A stretch of 8,519 nt of DNA from Chloroflexota bacterium (GCA_016190405.1 JACPQO010000088.1:1-8519), one strand, 5' to 3'. Positions 1-5,931 are shown, numbered from the stretch's first letter. Translations and numbers: made by a program. Notes: generated by a model from the letters alone, not told the origin.

Positions 1-290
1 CCGCCGCCCAGCCCCACCGCCGCCGGGATGCTCTTGCATACGCTGATCCTGGCCCCCTGCTGATGACCTGTCGCTTCGGCCAGGGCGCGGGCAGCGCGCA
101 TGGACAGGTCGTCCTCGGGGGGCGCGCGCTCGCTCTGCGTCAGCAGCGTCAGCGTCTCCGCCGCCTCCAGCCTGACCTCGTCGCACAGATCAATGGTCTG
201 CATCACGCTGCGCACCTCGTGGTAGCCGTCGTCGCGGCGGCCCAGGACCTCCAGCGTCCAGTTGACCTTCGCCGGAGCCATGACGCGCAT
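1..290 (-). CDS. ispE: IspE, 4-diphosphocytidyl-2-C-methyl-D-erythritol kinase (5' part, cut by window edge)
   Basis: This GHMP-family kinase phosphorylates CDP-methylerythritol with ATP in the cytosolic MEP pathway to isoprenoid precursors. About 96 N-terminal residues are visible; the family usually has about 280-300, and the rest lies beyond the left edge. The reading frame begins MRVMAPAKVNWTLEV, matching the family opening PAKxNxxLxV with the substrate-binding Lys at residue 8. It continues with RRDDGYHEV, the usual G-Y-H-E/x-V element, and reaches IPAAVGLGG at residues 86-95, the start of the GHMP ATP-binding glycine-rich loop. The start chosen is the ATG at 290, four bases after the rsmA stop; the ATG at 281 (residue 4) is an alternative. 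The 4-base gap suggests translational coupling with rsmA, and rsmA-ispE adjacency is common in Actinobacteria and Firmicutes. Confidence 0.93.
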   Translation of the reverse strand, partial: MRVMAPAKVNWTLEVLGRRDDGYHEVRSVMQTIDLCDEVRLEAAETLTLLTQSERAPPEDDLSMRAARALAEATGHQQGARISVCKSIPAAVGLGG

Positions 291-294
291 CGCG

Positions 295-1128
295 CTATCG
301 CGCCGCCGGGACTGCCGCGCGTCGATAGGCCCGGTACAACTGGCGCCAGTCCTCCAGGCTGAGGACGGCCGGCCGCAGGGTAGGGTCGATGCCGGCCATC
401 GATAGTATCGCCTCAGCCTCGGTCGAGGCGATTCGCAGGCCAACGGCCAGGGAGTTGCGCAGGCGTTTGCGCGGCGCTGCGAAGCCGGCCTGTGCCAGCC
501 GCAGGAACGCCGCCCGGTCATCGACCTCCACGGCCGTCCCGTCCAGCACGTCCAGCCGCAGGACGGCAGAGCGCACCTTGGGCGGCGGCCGGAACGCCCT
601 GGGCGGCAGCGAAAACAGGACGCGGGCGTCCGCGAAGAGCTGCGTCTCCACGCCCAGGTAGCTCATCCGTCCGGGGCCGGCGGCCATGCTCGCCGCCACC
701 TCCGCCTGGAGGGTGACCAGCAGCCAGCGCGGCTGCACGCGCCCCTGGAGAAAGTGCCTCACGATCGCCGTGCCGATGAAGTACGGAAGATTGCCGACCA
801 CCACGTAGGGCAGGCGGCCGCCGCCGCGCGCCAGCAACTCTTCCGGCGGCACGGCCAGCGCGTCCGCCTCCACGATGCAGACCTGCGGCCGGTCCGCGAA
901 CCGCTCTCGCAGGGCAGCTGCCAGGTCCGGGTCAACCTCGACAGCGATGAGTCGGCGGGCGCGTTCGGCCAGTTGTCCGGTCAGGAGACCGGTTCCCGCG
1001 CCGACCTCTATCACCGTGTCCTCGTCGGTGAAGTCGGCGCTGGCCGCGATGCGCGTCAGGAGACGGCGGTCGGCCAGCCAGTGCTGGCCCAGGGCCTTGC
1101 GCGGGCGCTTGCGGCGGCTCTGCCTCAC
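295..1128 (-). CDS. rsmA: RsmA/KsgA, 16S rRNA (adenine1518-N6/adenine1519-N6)-dimethyltransferase
   Basis: This enzyme dimethylates the two adjacent adenines in the helix 45 loop of 16S rRNA, using SAM, during late 30S assembly. The 277-residue length is normal. Visible motifs, in order, are the N-terminal KALGQHWL (usually K-x-L-G-Q-N/H-F-L; the Trp at residue 17 is unusual), SAM-binding motif I VIEVGAGTG at 39-47, the acidic EVDPDL at 64-69, catalytic motif IV NLPY at 113-116, and FRPPPKVRSAV in the C-terminal half, where the family has FxPxPKVxSxV. The start is a GTG at 1128; there is no Shine-Dalgarno, but a -10-like TATCAT lies exactly 6 bases upstream, so the mRNA may be leaderless. It lies downstream of the 3D-domain gene and just upstream of ispE, a conserved bacterial order. 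Substrate and function are assigned from the family. Confidence 0.96.
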   Translation of the reverse strand: MRQSRRKRPRKALGQHWLADRRLLTRIAASADFTDEDTVIEVGAGTGLLTGQLAERARRLIAVEVDPDLAAALRERFADRPQVCIVEADALAVPPEELLARGGGRLPYVVVGNLPYFIGTAIVRHFLQGRVQPRWLLVTLQAEVAASMAAGPGRMSYLGVETQLFADARVLFSLPPRAFRPPPKVRSAVLRLDVLDGTAVEVDDRAAFLRLAQAGFAAPRKRLRNSLAVGLRIASTEAEAILSMAGIDPTLRPAVLSLEDWRQLYRAYRRAAVPAAR

Positions 1129-1134
1129 ACCGCT

Positions 1135-1140
1135 ATGATA
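1135..1140 (-). promoter_or_regulatory. Candidate -10 element for leaderless rsmA transcript
   Basis: On the minus strand TATCAT is followed by AGCGGT and then the rsmA GTG, placing the start codon at the expected +1. No recognisable -35 hexamer is present about 17 bases further upstream. The proposal rests on spacing and on the same arrangement at the 6582 gene. Confidence 0.45.
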
Positions 1141-1240
1141 CGCGACGCGCCCAGCGGACGCCCCGCGCCTCCCCTTCTAGCAGGGTGCTTCCTCCGTGTC
1201 ATCCTGAGCGCCGACCACGCCTGCTCAACACGACAACCCC

Positions 1241-1276
1241 GTTCGCGAAGCCTGTCCTGAGCCTGTCGAAGGGGGA
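1241..1276. repeat. Dispersed-type direct repeat with AGCCTGTC twice
   Basis: AGCCTGTC occurs twice with a short CTG between, inside a segment flanked by GAAG on both sides. From memory, sequence of the type 'cctgtcctgagcctgtcgaagg' recurs as a multicopy intergenic repeat in several environmental bacteria. Only one copy is in this window, so its dispersed nature cannot be shown here. Confidence 0.4.
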
Positions 1277-1370
1277 TCTGGGGAGGGGCAAACGGTCGCA
1301 ATGCGGTTATTCGGCGCCCTGAGAGAGGTCTTACAAAGCGTGATGTCCCGTTGCCAATCGGAGTCCCCGG

Positions 1371-1402
1371 CTTGGACCCAAGCTGCGGGTTTCAACCCGC
1401 AG
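1371..1402 (+). repeat. Palindromic repeat copy 1 (solo)
   Basis: A head, CTTGGACCCAAG, is followed by a perfect stem: CTGCGGGTT, a TC centre, then AACCCGCAG (9/2/9). A close relative lies at 7131-7161 in the same orientation. The two differ by a G-to-A change in one arm and the matching C-to-T change in the other, so pairing is preserved. Confidence 0.8.
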
Positions 1403-1453
1403 AATTCAGAATCACACGGTCAACGAGCAGAGGGCAAGGACAAGGATCGCCCC

Positions 1454-2806
1454 CTAGCCCAGGATGCAGATATCGACCCAGCGAGTGGACCAGTCGTACA
1501 CGTCGTAGTCGCCGTAGGCCAGGTCGATCATGTGGCCGATGATGCCGCCGCCGGTGTCCGCGGCCAGGCCGTAGCCGTAGCCCGGGATGTACATCTGAGT
1601 GCCCAGGGGGATGACGGAGGGGTCCACGGCGACGATGCCCTTGTACACTTCGGTGCCCGTCGCCGTGCGCCCGAAGCCGCCGGCGCTGGCCGACGTGTAC
1701 CACGTGGCATACACCGTCATCGTGTACGCGCAGCCCGGTCCCGGCCCCGCCGCCGGCACGCTGGCGACGTACACAGGATATGCGATGGCCGTCCCCTCGG
1801 CGATGATCTGGTCCACCGGGAGTTCCACCGTCTCGCCGGTCTGCTCGCGGCTCACCTCCACGCCGTTCTCATAGACCACGCGGTACTCCTTGCGGATGTA
1901 GCCGTTGCTCCCCGCCTGGACGAGCATCTCGTCTCCCTGAAGGAGATCGGCGTCGTCCTGGTAGATGGTGGAGAAGGGGATGGCCTCGACGACGTACTCC
2001 GCAGCGGCGCGGACGATGGTGACATCGACGGCCATGCTCTGCCGCACCGGGCTGTCGACAGAGGGCGACACCCGGTCCAGGGGCTGGAGCGCCACCCCCG
2101 CTTCGGCCAGCACGTCGCCCGCGGTAGCGGCGTGAGTGTAGACCGTTCGCTGTTGCCCTCCCACGCGGAGGTCGATGCGGCTGGCGCGCTGTATGTACAC
2201 GTGCAGACCGGCGCTGAGCGGCGCCGTGGAGCGCGGCGACAGGATGTCCGCGGGGCCCAGGGCGATACCCAGGCCGGCTAGCGCCTGGCCTACTGTCAGG
2301 TGGGACGACAATTGGTTGAAGGCGAAGCCGTCCTCGTGCACGGTGAAGGGGACGGCCTGCTGGCGCTGCATCAGCAGTGAGGCATCACCCCGTGGCGAGG
2401 TCAGCACCCCGCGCGCGGCGATCCTGCCCACGGCGGCCAGCAGGGACGGCGGGATGAGGTGGCCGCCGCGGCCGGACTGCGAGGCCGCTGCCAGGGCTGT
2501 ATCCTGCGCGAGAGGAGGCGAACCTGCCTCGGCGAGGGCTGCCACCACAGTTTCGGCCTGGGCGTTGAGCGCCGCCACCAGGCCTTCTCCGGCCACGAGG
2601 GCGGGCTGCGTCGGCGGCTCCTGCGTGCTGGCGCGCGTGCGGGCGATGGGAACGCCAAGGGCGATCAAGAGAGAGGCGGCCAGCGTTACCGTCAGGGCCA
2701 GGTGAAAGCGGCCGTTTCGGAGGTTAGCTATCCAGCGGTGCGGGTCGGTGTTCCGCTGCGGGGGCCTGGGGCTACTATGGGGCGCCGCGGGGCGTCGATC
2801 CGGCAC
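1454..2806 (-). CDS. DUF348/G5/3D-domain cell-wall protein (YabE/RpfB-like, probable muralytic enzyme)
   Basis: This is probably a peptidoglycan-acting, surface-anchored or secreted protein. In order (numbered from the GTG at 2812, 452 residues): a cytoplasmic tail rich in Pro/Arg; a hydrophobic segment at about 36-54 acting as signal anchor; an Ala-rich linker; two DUF348 ubiquitin-like repeats at about 156-208 and 213-267; a G5 domain at about 270-343; and a C-terminal 3D domain with its three aspartates at D397 (VDPSVIPLGT), D419 (ADTGG) and D430. C361 and C449 flank the 3D domain and could form a disulfide. The 3D fold is shared with MltA-type lytic transglycosylases. The start chosen is the GTG at 2806 because GAGGTGG (2815-2809) sits at good Shine-Dalgarno distance; the GTG at 2812 overlaps that motif. 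No RpfB lysozyme-like domain is present, so the resuscitation role is not implied. Confidence 0.88.
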   Translation of the reverse strand: MPDRRPAAPHSSPRPPQRNTDPHRWIANLRNGRFHLALTVTLAASLLIALGVPIARTRASTQEPPTQPALVAGEGLVAALNAQAETVVAALAEAGSPPLAQDTALAAASQSGRGGHLIPPSLLAAVGRIAARGVLTSPRGDASLLMQRQQAVPFTVHEDGFAFNQLSSHLTVGQALAGLGIALGPADILSPRSTAPLSAGLHVYIQRASRIDLRVGGQQRTVYTHAATAGDVLAEAGVALQPLDRVSPSVDSPVRQSMAVDVTIVRAAAEYVVEAIPFSTIYQDDADLLQGDEMLVQAGSNGYIRKEYRVVYENGVEVSREQTGETVELPVDQIIAEGTAIAYPVYVASVPAAGPGPGCAYTMTVYATWYTSASAGGFGRTATGTEVYKGIVAVDPSVIPLGTQMYIPGYGYGLAADTGGGIIGHMIDLAYGDYDVYDWSTRWVDICILG

Positions 2807-2808
2807 AA

Positions 2809-2815
2809 CCACCTC
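2809..2815 (-). promoter_or_regulatory. Shine-Dalgarno deciding the 3D-domain gene start
   Basis: GAGGTGG on the minus strand lies just before the GTG at 2806. With its GAGG core 5 bases upstream, it favours 2806 over the overlapping GTG at 2812. Confidence 0.55.
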
Positions 2816-2822
2816 GTTTGGT

Positions 2823-2844
2823 CGGGCCCGCCTGGACGGGCCCG
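2823..2844 (-). terminator. Strong G+C hairpin after the SRP RNA gene (possible terminator or attenuator)
   Basis: CGGGCCCG, a 6-base loop, then CGGGCCCG again form a perfect 8-bp stem about 14 bases past the SRP RNA 3' end. No T-run follows on the minus strand (the next bases are ACCAAACGAGG), so it is not a classical intrinsic terminator. The 3D-domain gene begins 16 bases further on, so any read-through would feed that gene. Confidence 0.5.
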
Positions 2845-2858
2845 GCTACTTTCAGTTC

Positions 2859-3126
2859 GGTCGTGCACCCGCTGTCGATCCGGTCCGCAGGCTTACCCCT
2901 GACAGCCGACTCCAACCCGGATTGCCTGCGGCGCCCGAGACTGACCGCTTACCGCTGCTCCCTTCCGGGTCTGACGGGGTTCGCAGCGTCCCGCCGCGCA
3001 GGGCCAGGTTATCAACGCCACTTCTCAGGGGCAGTTCCCGCGGCGCCTAGACCTCGAGCGGGAATTCGACCCCGCTATAGCGGATTGCGGGTACAGGGCA
3101 CCGCTAGCTCCCCGTCTAGCACGACC
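2859..3126 (-). ncRNA. ffs: Large-type bacterial signal recognition particle RNA (6S/4.5S-like scRNA with Alu domain)
   Basis: This RNA is the scaffold of the SRP, binding Ffh and targeting nascent membrane proteins to FtsY and SecYEG. The S-domain helix 8 is clear on the minus strand at about 2953-2976: GTCAG, then ACCCGGAAGGG with a GGAA tetraloop, then AGCAGC. The Alu-domain block GGTGCCCTGTACC (within 3089-3105), followed by CGCAATCCGC, strongly resembles Bacillus subtilis scRNA as I recall it. So do CTCGAGG, GTGGCGTTGA, CCTGCGC and the 3' segment ATCGACAGCGGGTGCACG. The 5' end GGTCGTGC (3126-3119) pairs perfectly with 3' GCACGACC (2866-2859), which fixes both ends. The length, about 268 nt, matches the roughly 270-nt large class rather than the roughly 110-nt E. 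coli class. Confidence 0.95.
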
Positions 3127-3133
3127 GCCAGCC

Positions 3134-3164
3134 ATCCTACCACAGCGGCGGAAGTCGATGTCAA
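3134..3164 (-). promoter_or_regulatory. Promoter of the SRP RNA gene
   Basis: On the minus strand, a consensus -35 TTGACA (3164-3159) and a -10 TAGGAT (3139-3134) are separated by 19 bases. The -10 ends 7 bases before position 3126, which agrees with the 5' end deduced independently from pairing of the RNA termini. The spacer is 2 bases longer than the optimum. Confidence 0.7.
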
Positions 3165-3321
3165 GGCGAATCTGGCGGCGTCAATCGGGGGATGTGGCAG
3201 AACTTGCAAGAATCTCGCCGCCCACAGATGGCAGCGATTACCTCAAACCGCCGCCATGCGTCTCAGAGCGCCGCTCGCGTCCAGGCTCCCAGCCCGCGCT
3301 CGACCCTGCCGCGGCCTTGCC

Positions 3322-3351
3322 TTGCTGGTTCGCTTGGGGCTGCGGTAGACT
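3322..3351 (+). promoter_or_regulatory. Candidate promoter of the galU operon
   Basis: TTGCTG (3322-3327) and TAGACT (3346-3351) are spaced by 18 bases, predicting transcription from about 3358 and a leader of about 32 bases. It is divergent from the SRP RNA promoter, with about 160 bases between the two -35 elements. No other element is recognised in 3165-3321. Confidence 0.5.
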
Positions 3352-3389
3352 ACCCGCTAGCGGAACAGAAAGGAGCCTCCCGCCCCAGC

Positions 3390-4259
3390 ATGAACGTCCG
3401 CAAGGCTGTCATCCTCGCCGCCGGCTACGGCACCCGCTTCCTCCCGGCCACCAAGGCCGTGCCCAAGGAGATGCTCCCCCTCGTCGACCGTCCGGTCATC
3501 CAGTACATCGTCGAGGAAGCCCTGGCCGCCGGCCTCGAACAGATTGTCATGATCACCAGCGCCGCCAAGCGCGCCGTCGAGGATCATTTCGACCGCGACG
3601 CCGGTCTCGAGCAGGCCTTGGCCCAGAAGAAGGACGAGGCCGCCCTGCGCGAAGTGCGCCGCCTGGCCGGCATGGCGGACATCGCTTTCGTGCGGCAGAA
3701 GGACCGCCGCGGCATCGCCCACGCCGTCCTCATGGCCCGCGCCGTCGTCGGCGACGAGCCGTTCGCCCTCTTCTTCCCCGACGACGTCATCGTCTCCGAG
3801 GTCCCCGCCATCCGCCAACTCCTGGACGTACAGGCCCGTTACGGGGGGAGCGTCCTCGCCGTCCAGCGTCTGCCCCGCCAGGAGGTCGTGCATTACGGCA
3901 TGATCACGCCGGAGCCCGTCGAGGAGCGGGTGTACCGCGTGCGGGGCATCCTGGAAAAGCCCCGCCTGGAGCAGGTCACATCCGATCTCGGCACGGTGGG
4001 GCGGTACGTGCTGGCCCCCGAGATCTGGCCCCTCCTGGAGCGCACGCCGCCTGGCATCAACGGCGAGATGCAGCTCACGGACACCCTGGCCATGCTGATT
4101 GCTGAGGGTCATCCCCTCTACGCCTGCCAGTACGAGGGCGAGCGCTTCGATACCGGCCGCCCCATCGGCCTCCTCAAGGCGTCGGTCTCCCTGGCCCTAC
4201 GGCGCGAGGACATCGGGCCGGAGCTCAAGGCCTACCTTCAGTCGCTGGGCCTCAGGTGA
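3390..4259 (+). CDS. galU: GalU, UTP-glucose-1-phosphate uridylyltransferase
   Basis: This enzyme makes UDP-glucose from UTP and glucose-1-phosphate in the cytosol, feeding surface polysaccharide, glycolipid and galactose metabolism. At 289 residues it has the normal length. It opens with KAVILAAGYGTRFLPATK (residues 5-22), the nucleotide-binding signature of the family, followed by KEMLP at 26-30 and VDRPVIQYIVEEA. Later come the PDD metal-site region in FALFFPDD, GILEKP, GRYVL, and the family's GEMQLTD and FDTG segments. The ATG at 3390 is chosen because the signature begins directly after it; the frame is open further upstream to 3192, but that stretch lacks family sequence. AAAGGAG at 3369-3374 is about 15 bases from the ATG, rather distant for a Shine-Dalgarno. 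It is the first gene of a three-gene operon whose next gene starts at or just after its stop. RmlA-like paralogues are less likely given the FLPATK motif. Confidence 0.95.
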   Translation: MNVRKAVILAAGYGTRFLPATKAVPKEMLPLVDRPVIQYIVEEALAAGLEQIVMITSAAKRAVEDHFDRDAGLEQALAQKKDEAALREVRRLAGMADIAFVRQKDRRGIAHAVLMARAVVGDEPFALFFPDDVIVSEVPAIRQLLDVQARYGGSVLAVQRLPRQEVVHYGMITPEPVEERVYRVRGILEKPRLEQVTSDLGTVGRYVLAPEIWPLLERTPPGINGEMQLTDTLAMLIAEGHPLYACQYEGERFDTGRPIGLLKASVSLALRREDIGPELKAYLQSLGLR

Positions 4260-4270
4260 CCCCCTATATC

Positions 4271-5005
4271 ATGCGTACCCTGGTCATCGGCATCCCCCTC
4301 CCCAACCCCAGCTTCGACAACTACTCCTTCCTCTCCGCGCCCTCTTTCGCCGACTACCCCAGCATGATCGTGGAGATGGCCGCCGTCTCCCAGGCTGTCG
4401 AAGAGGTCGCGGCCGGCTCCGCCGAACACAGGACCTACGCCGGGCAGCTCGTGGCCAACGGGCCGTCATCGGCCCGCGCCTTCGGGCTGGCCGAGATCCT
4501 GGCGATGCGGGCCCGCGAGACCGAGCGCTTCCTGGCCCGCGCCGGCGTCATCGTCGCCTTCGCCTGGCCCGACGTCTCCCACGCCAACATCCAGGGCCTG
4601 CCCGAGTGGAGGCGCTACTCCTGGCTGCCGTCCCCCCAGGGCTTTCGCTACCAGGAGCACATCCTGCCCGGCTTCGGCAACCAGGGCGTCCTCCTGGAAG
4701 ACAGCTCTCATCCTTTCTCGCGCTACATCGAGGCCTTCGGGCCGCGCCTGGCCTATCGTGCCCACGTCGATGAGGACGCCACCGGCTTCGCGGACTACGG
4801 GCGGGTGTTCGCCCGTAGTCCGGGCGGCGCCGCCGCCGGCGTCGAGCTGGCGCTAGGTGACGGCTCCATCATCCTCCTGCCGCCCCTGGCCCGCTTCGAG
4901 CTGGAGCGCACGGAGCTGGCCCAGACCTTATTCGAGTGCTTGGAGCGGTGGCAGGACCGCCCGCCCTCGCCGACCCCTGAGTGGATGCGCAAGGAGGTTT
5001 CGTGA
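4271..5005 (+). CDS. Unrecognised protein of about 245 residues, coupled to galU
   Basis: I cannot assign a function. The protein begins MRTLVIGIPLPNPSFDNYSF, a hydrophobic beta-strand followed by a turn. It then has a helix-rich middle, a second strand in AGVIVAFAWPDVSHANIQGLP (residues about 92-112 from this start), and a C-terminal block containing AYRAHVDEDATGFADYGRVFARSPGG, VELALGDGSIILLPPL and a final helix. The pattern 'good strand, SRSP-type turn, GxGxIxxLPP' resembles the C-terminal barrel edge seen in some glutamine-amidotransferase-like or ThuA-like proteins, but no catalytic triad is evident. It has no signal peptide or membrane segment. The ATG at 4271 is chosen because the first strand follows it, with a weak AGGTGA 12 bases upstream. 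A GTG at 4256 overlapping the galU stop as GTGA is equally possible and adds five residues. Its stop overlaps the next start as GTGA. Confidence 0.8.
   Translation: MRTLVIGIPLPNPSFDNYSFLSAPSFADYPSMIVEMAAVSQAVEEVAAGSAEHRTYAGQLVANGPSSARAFGLAEILAMRARETERFLARAGVIVAFAWPDVSHANIQGLPEWRRYSWLPSPQGFRYQEHILPGFGNQGVLLEDSSHPFSRYIEAFGPRLAYRAHVDEDATGFADYGRVFARSPGGAAAGVELALGDGSIILLPPLARFELERTELAQTLFECLERWQDRPPSPTPEWMRKEVS
4991..4997 (+). promoter_or_regulatory. Shine-Dalgarno fixing the reductase start at 5002
   Basis: AAGGAGG, a near-perfect anti-SD match, is followed by TTTC and GTG. It lies inside the upstream coding sequence and rules out the in-frame GTG at 4981 as the better start. Confidence 0.8.
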
Positions 5006-5802
5006 ACGATAACCTGAAGGAAAAGTGGGCCCTCATCCTGGGCGCCTCCAGCGGCCACGGCGGCGGCGCCGCCATGGAGCTGGCCCGAGCCGGCATGAAC
5101 ATCCTCGGCGTCCACCTCGATCTGCGCTCCACCCTGCCCAACGCCCAGCGCGTCATCGATTACATCCGCGACCTGGGCCGCCAGGCCGTCTTCTTCAACG
5201 TCAACGCCGCCGACCCCGATAAGCGCGCCCAGGTCGTGGCCGCCGCCCGCGAGCGCCTGGCCCCCGGCGACCACCTGCGCGTCACCATGCACTCCTTGGC
5301 CTTCGGCACCCTGCGGCCGTACGTGCCCCCTGACCGCAAGGAGGCCGTGTCCCAGAAGCAGATGGAGATGACCCTGGACGTCATGGCCCACAGCCTCGTC
5401 TACTGGGTGCAGGACCTGCTCTACCGCGACCTCCTGGGCCCCGGCTCCAAGGTCTTCGCCATGACCAGCGCCGGCTCGCACCGCATCTTCCCCTCCTACG
5501 GGCCCACCGGCTGCGCCAAGGCCGCCCTGGAGTACCACGTCCGCCACCTGGCCGTGGAGCTCTCGGCCAGGGGCATCGCCGTCAACGCCATCCAGGCCGG
5601 CGTCACCGACACCCCCGCCCTGCGCAAGATCCCCGGCCACGAGCTGATGCTTCAGTACGGCCGAGAGCACAACCCGGGCGGCCGCATCACCACTCCTGAG
5701 GACGTCGCCCGCACCATCGCCCTCATCGCCCGCGAGGACAGCGCCTGGCTCACCGGCAACATCATTCAGGTAGACGGCGGCGAAGACCTCGTGATGCTGT
5801 AG
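5002..5802 (+). CDS. FabL-like enoyl-ACP reductase / short-chain dehydrogenase
   Basis: This is a Rossmann-fold short-chain dehydrogenase of 266 residues, probably reducing enoyl-ACP with NAD(P)H in fatty-acid elongation. The cofactor loop is GASSGHG at residues 14-20. The active site has Tyr166 and Lys173 in YGPTGCAKAAL, i.e. Y-x6-K spacing typical of FabI/FabL enoyl-ACP reductases instead of the classical Y-x3-K. S156 sits where FabI has its second tyrosine, as in Bacillus FabL. The segment KAALEYHVRHLAVELSARGIAVNAIQAGVTDTPAL and the ending ITGNIIQVDGG-type tail (here LTGNIIQVDGGEDLVML) fit the same subfamily. H97-S98 lie in the usual position for the substrate-side loop. The GTG at 5002 overlaps the upstream stop (GTGA) and has an excellent Shine-Dalgarno. 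A different enoyl-thioester or beta-ketoacyl substrate cannot be excluded, so no gene symbol is given. Confidence 0.85.
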   Translation: MNDNLKEKWALILGASSGHGGGAAMELARAGMNILGVHLDLRSTLPNAQRVIDYIRDLGRQAVFFNVNAADPDKRAQVVAAARERLAPGDHLRVTMHSLAFGTLRPYVPPDRKEAVSQKQMEMTLDVMAHSLVYWVQDLLYRDLLGPGSKVFAMTSAGSHRIFPSYGPTGCAKAALEYHVRHLAVELSARGIAVNAIQAGVTDTPALRKIPGHELMLQYGREHNPGGRITTPEDVARTIALIAREDSAWLTGNIIQVDGGEDLVML

Positions 5803-5818
5803 GCCGGCCGCCCTGTAG

Positions 5819-5838
5819 GGGCAGGGCTTGCCCTGCCC
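5819..5838. repeat. Perfect hairpin just after the reductase stop
   Basis: GGGCAGGGC, TT, GCCCTGCCC form a 9/2/9 palindrome starting 17 bases after the stop at 5802. No T-run follows, so it is a stem-loop that may slow or end transcription, or a repeat element, not a classical terminator. Confidence 0.6.
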
Positions 5839-5875
5839 GATCCTCGGGAGGTATAGGTTTGAATAAGCGAAGGCG

Positions 5876-5889
5876 CAGCCTTCAGGCTG
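5876..5889. repeat. Short palindrome with TC centre
   Basis: CAGCCT, TC, AGGCTG (6/2/6). It shares the TTCA centre with the neighbouring hairpin at 5903-5920 and with the larger repeat copies at 1383-1402 and 7142-7161. Confidence 0.5.
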
Positions 5890-5902
5890 GCCGGGAGTAG
5901 CT

Positions 5903-5920
5903 GCAGGGCTTCAGCCCTGC
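5903..5920. repeat. Hairpin upstream of the small-protein ribosome binding site
   Basis: GCAGGGCT, TC, AGCCCTGC (8/2/8), preceded by the same AGCTGC head seen in the longer repeat copies. It ends 11 bases before the GGAGG of the 5945 gene, so in mRNA it would stand directly 5' of the ribosome binding site. Confidence 0.6.
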
Positions 5921-5931
5921 CCATCACCAGC

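Larger units (their letters stand above)
1129..1453. other. Intergenic stretch between the 3D-domain gene and rsmA, with dispersed repeats
   Basis: This 325-base gap has no convincing gene. It holds the rsmA -10 candidate, a direct-repeat segment at about 1241-1276, and a palindromic hairpin at 1371-1402. No hairpin followed by a T-run is seen downstream of the 3D-domain gene on the minus strand; the 1383-1402 palindrome is the only strong stem there. Confidence 0.6.

Noticed and set aside
1301..2281. Long plus-strand open frame of 326 codons
   Set aside because: It lies opposite the 3D-domain gene; its translation is rich in Arg, His, Val and Asp typical of the antisense frame of a G+C-rich gene and shows no domain.
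2823..2844. Classical intrinsic terminator for the SRP RNA
   Set aside because: The stem is strong but no T-run follows; it is kept only as a possible terminator or attenuator.
3165..3321. Possible tRNA or other RNA in the ffs-galU spacer
   Set aside because: No cloverleaf with a T-arm GTTCGAnTC match or paired acceptor stem could be found by eye.
2748..3348. Plus-strand open frames across 2748-3348
   Set aside because: They run through the SRP RNA gene and its promoter on the opposite strand; the sequence is explained by the RNA.
3192..3389. N-terminal extension of galU back to 3192
   Set aside because: The GalU family signature starts directly after the ATG at 3390, and the extension crosses the predicted promoter.
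4795..5670. Minus-strand open frame of 291 codons
   Set aside because: It is the antisense shadow of the FabL-like gene; its translation is Gly/Val/Asp/His-rich without recognisable motifs.
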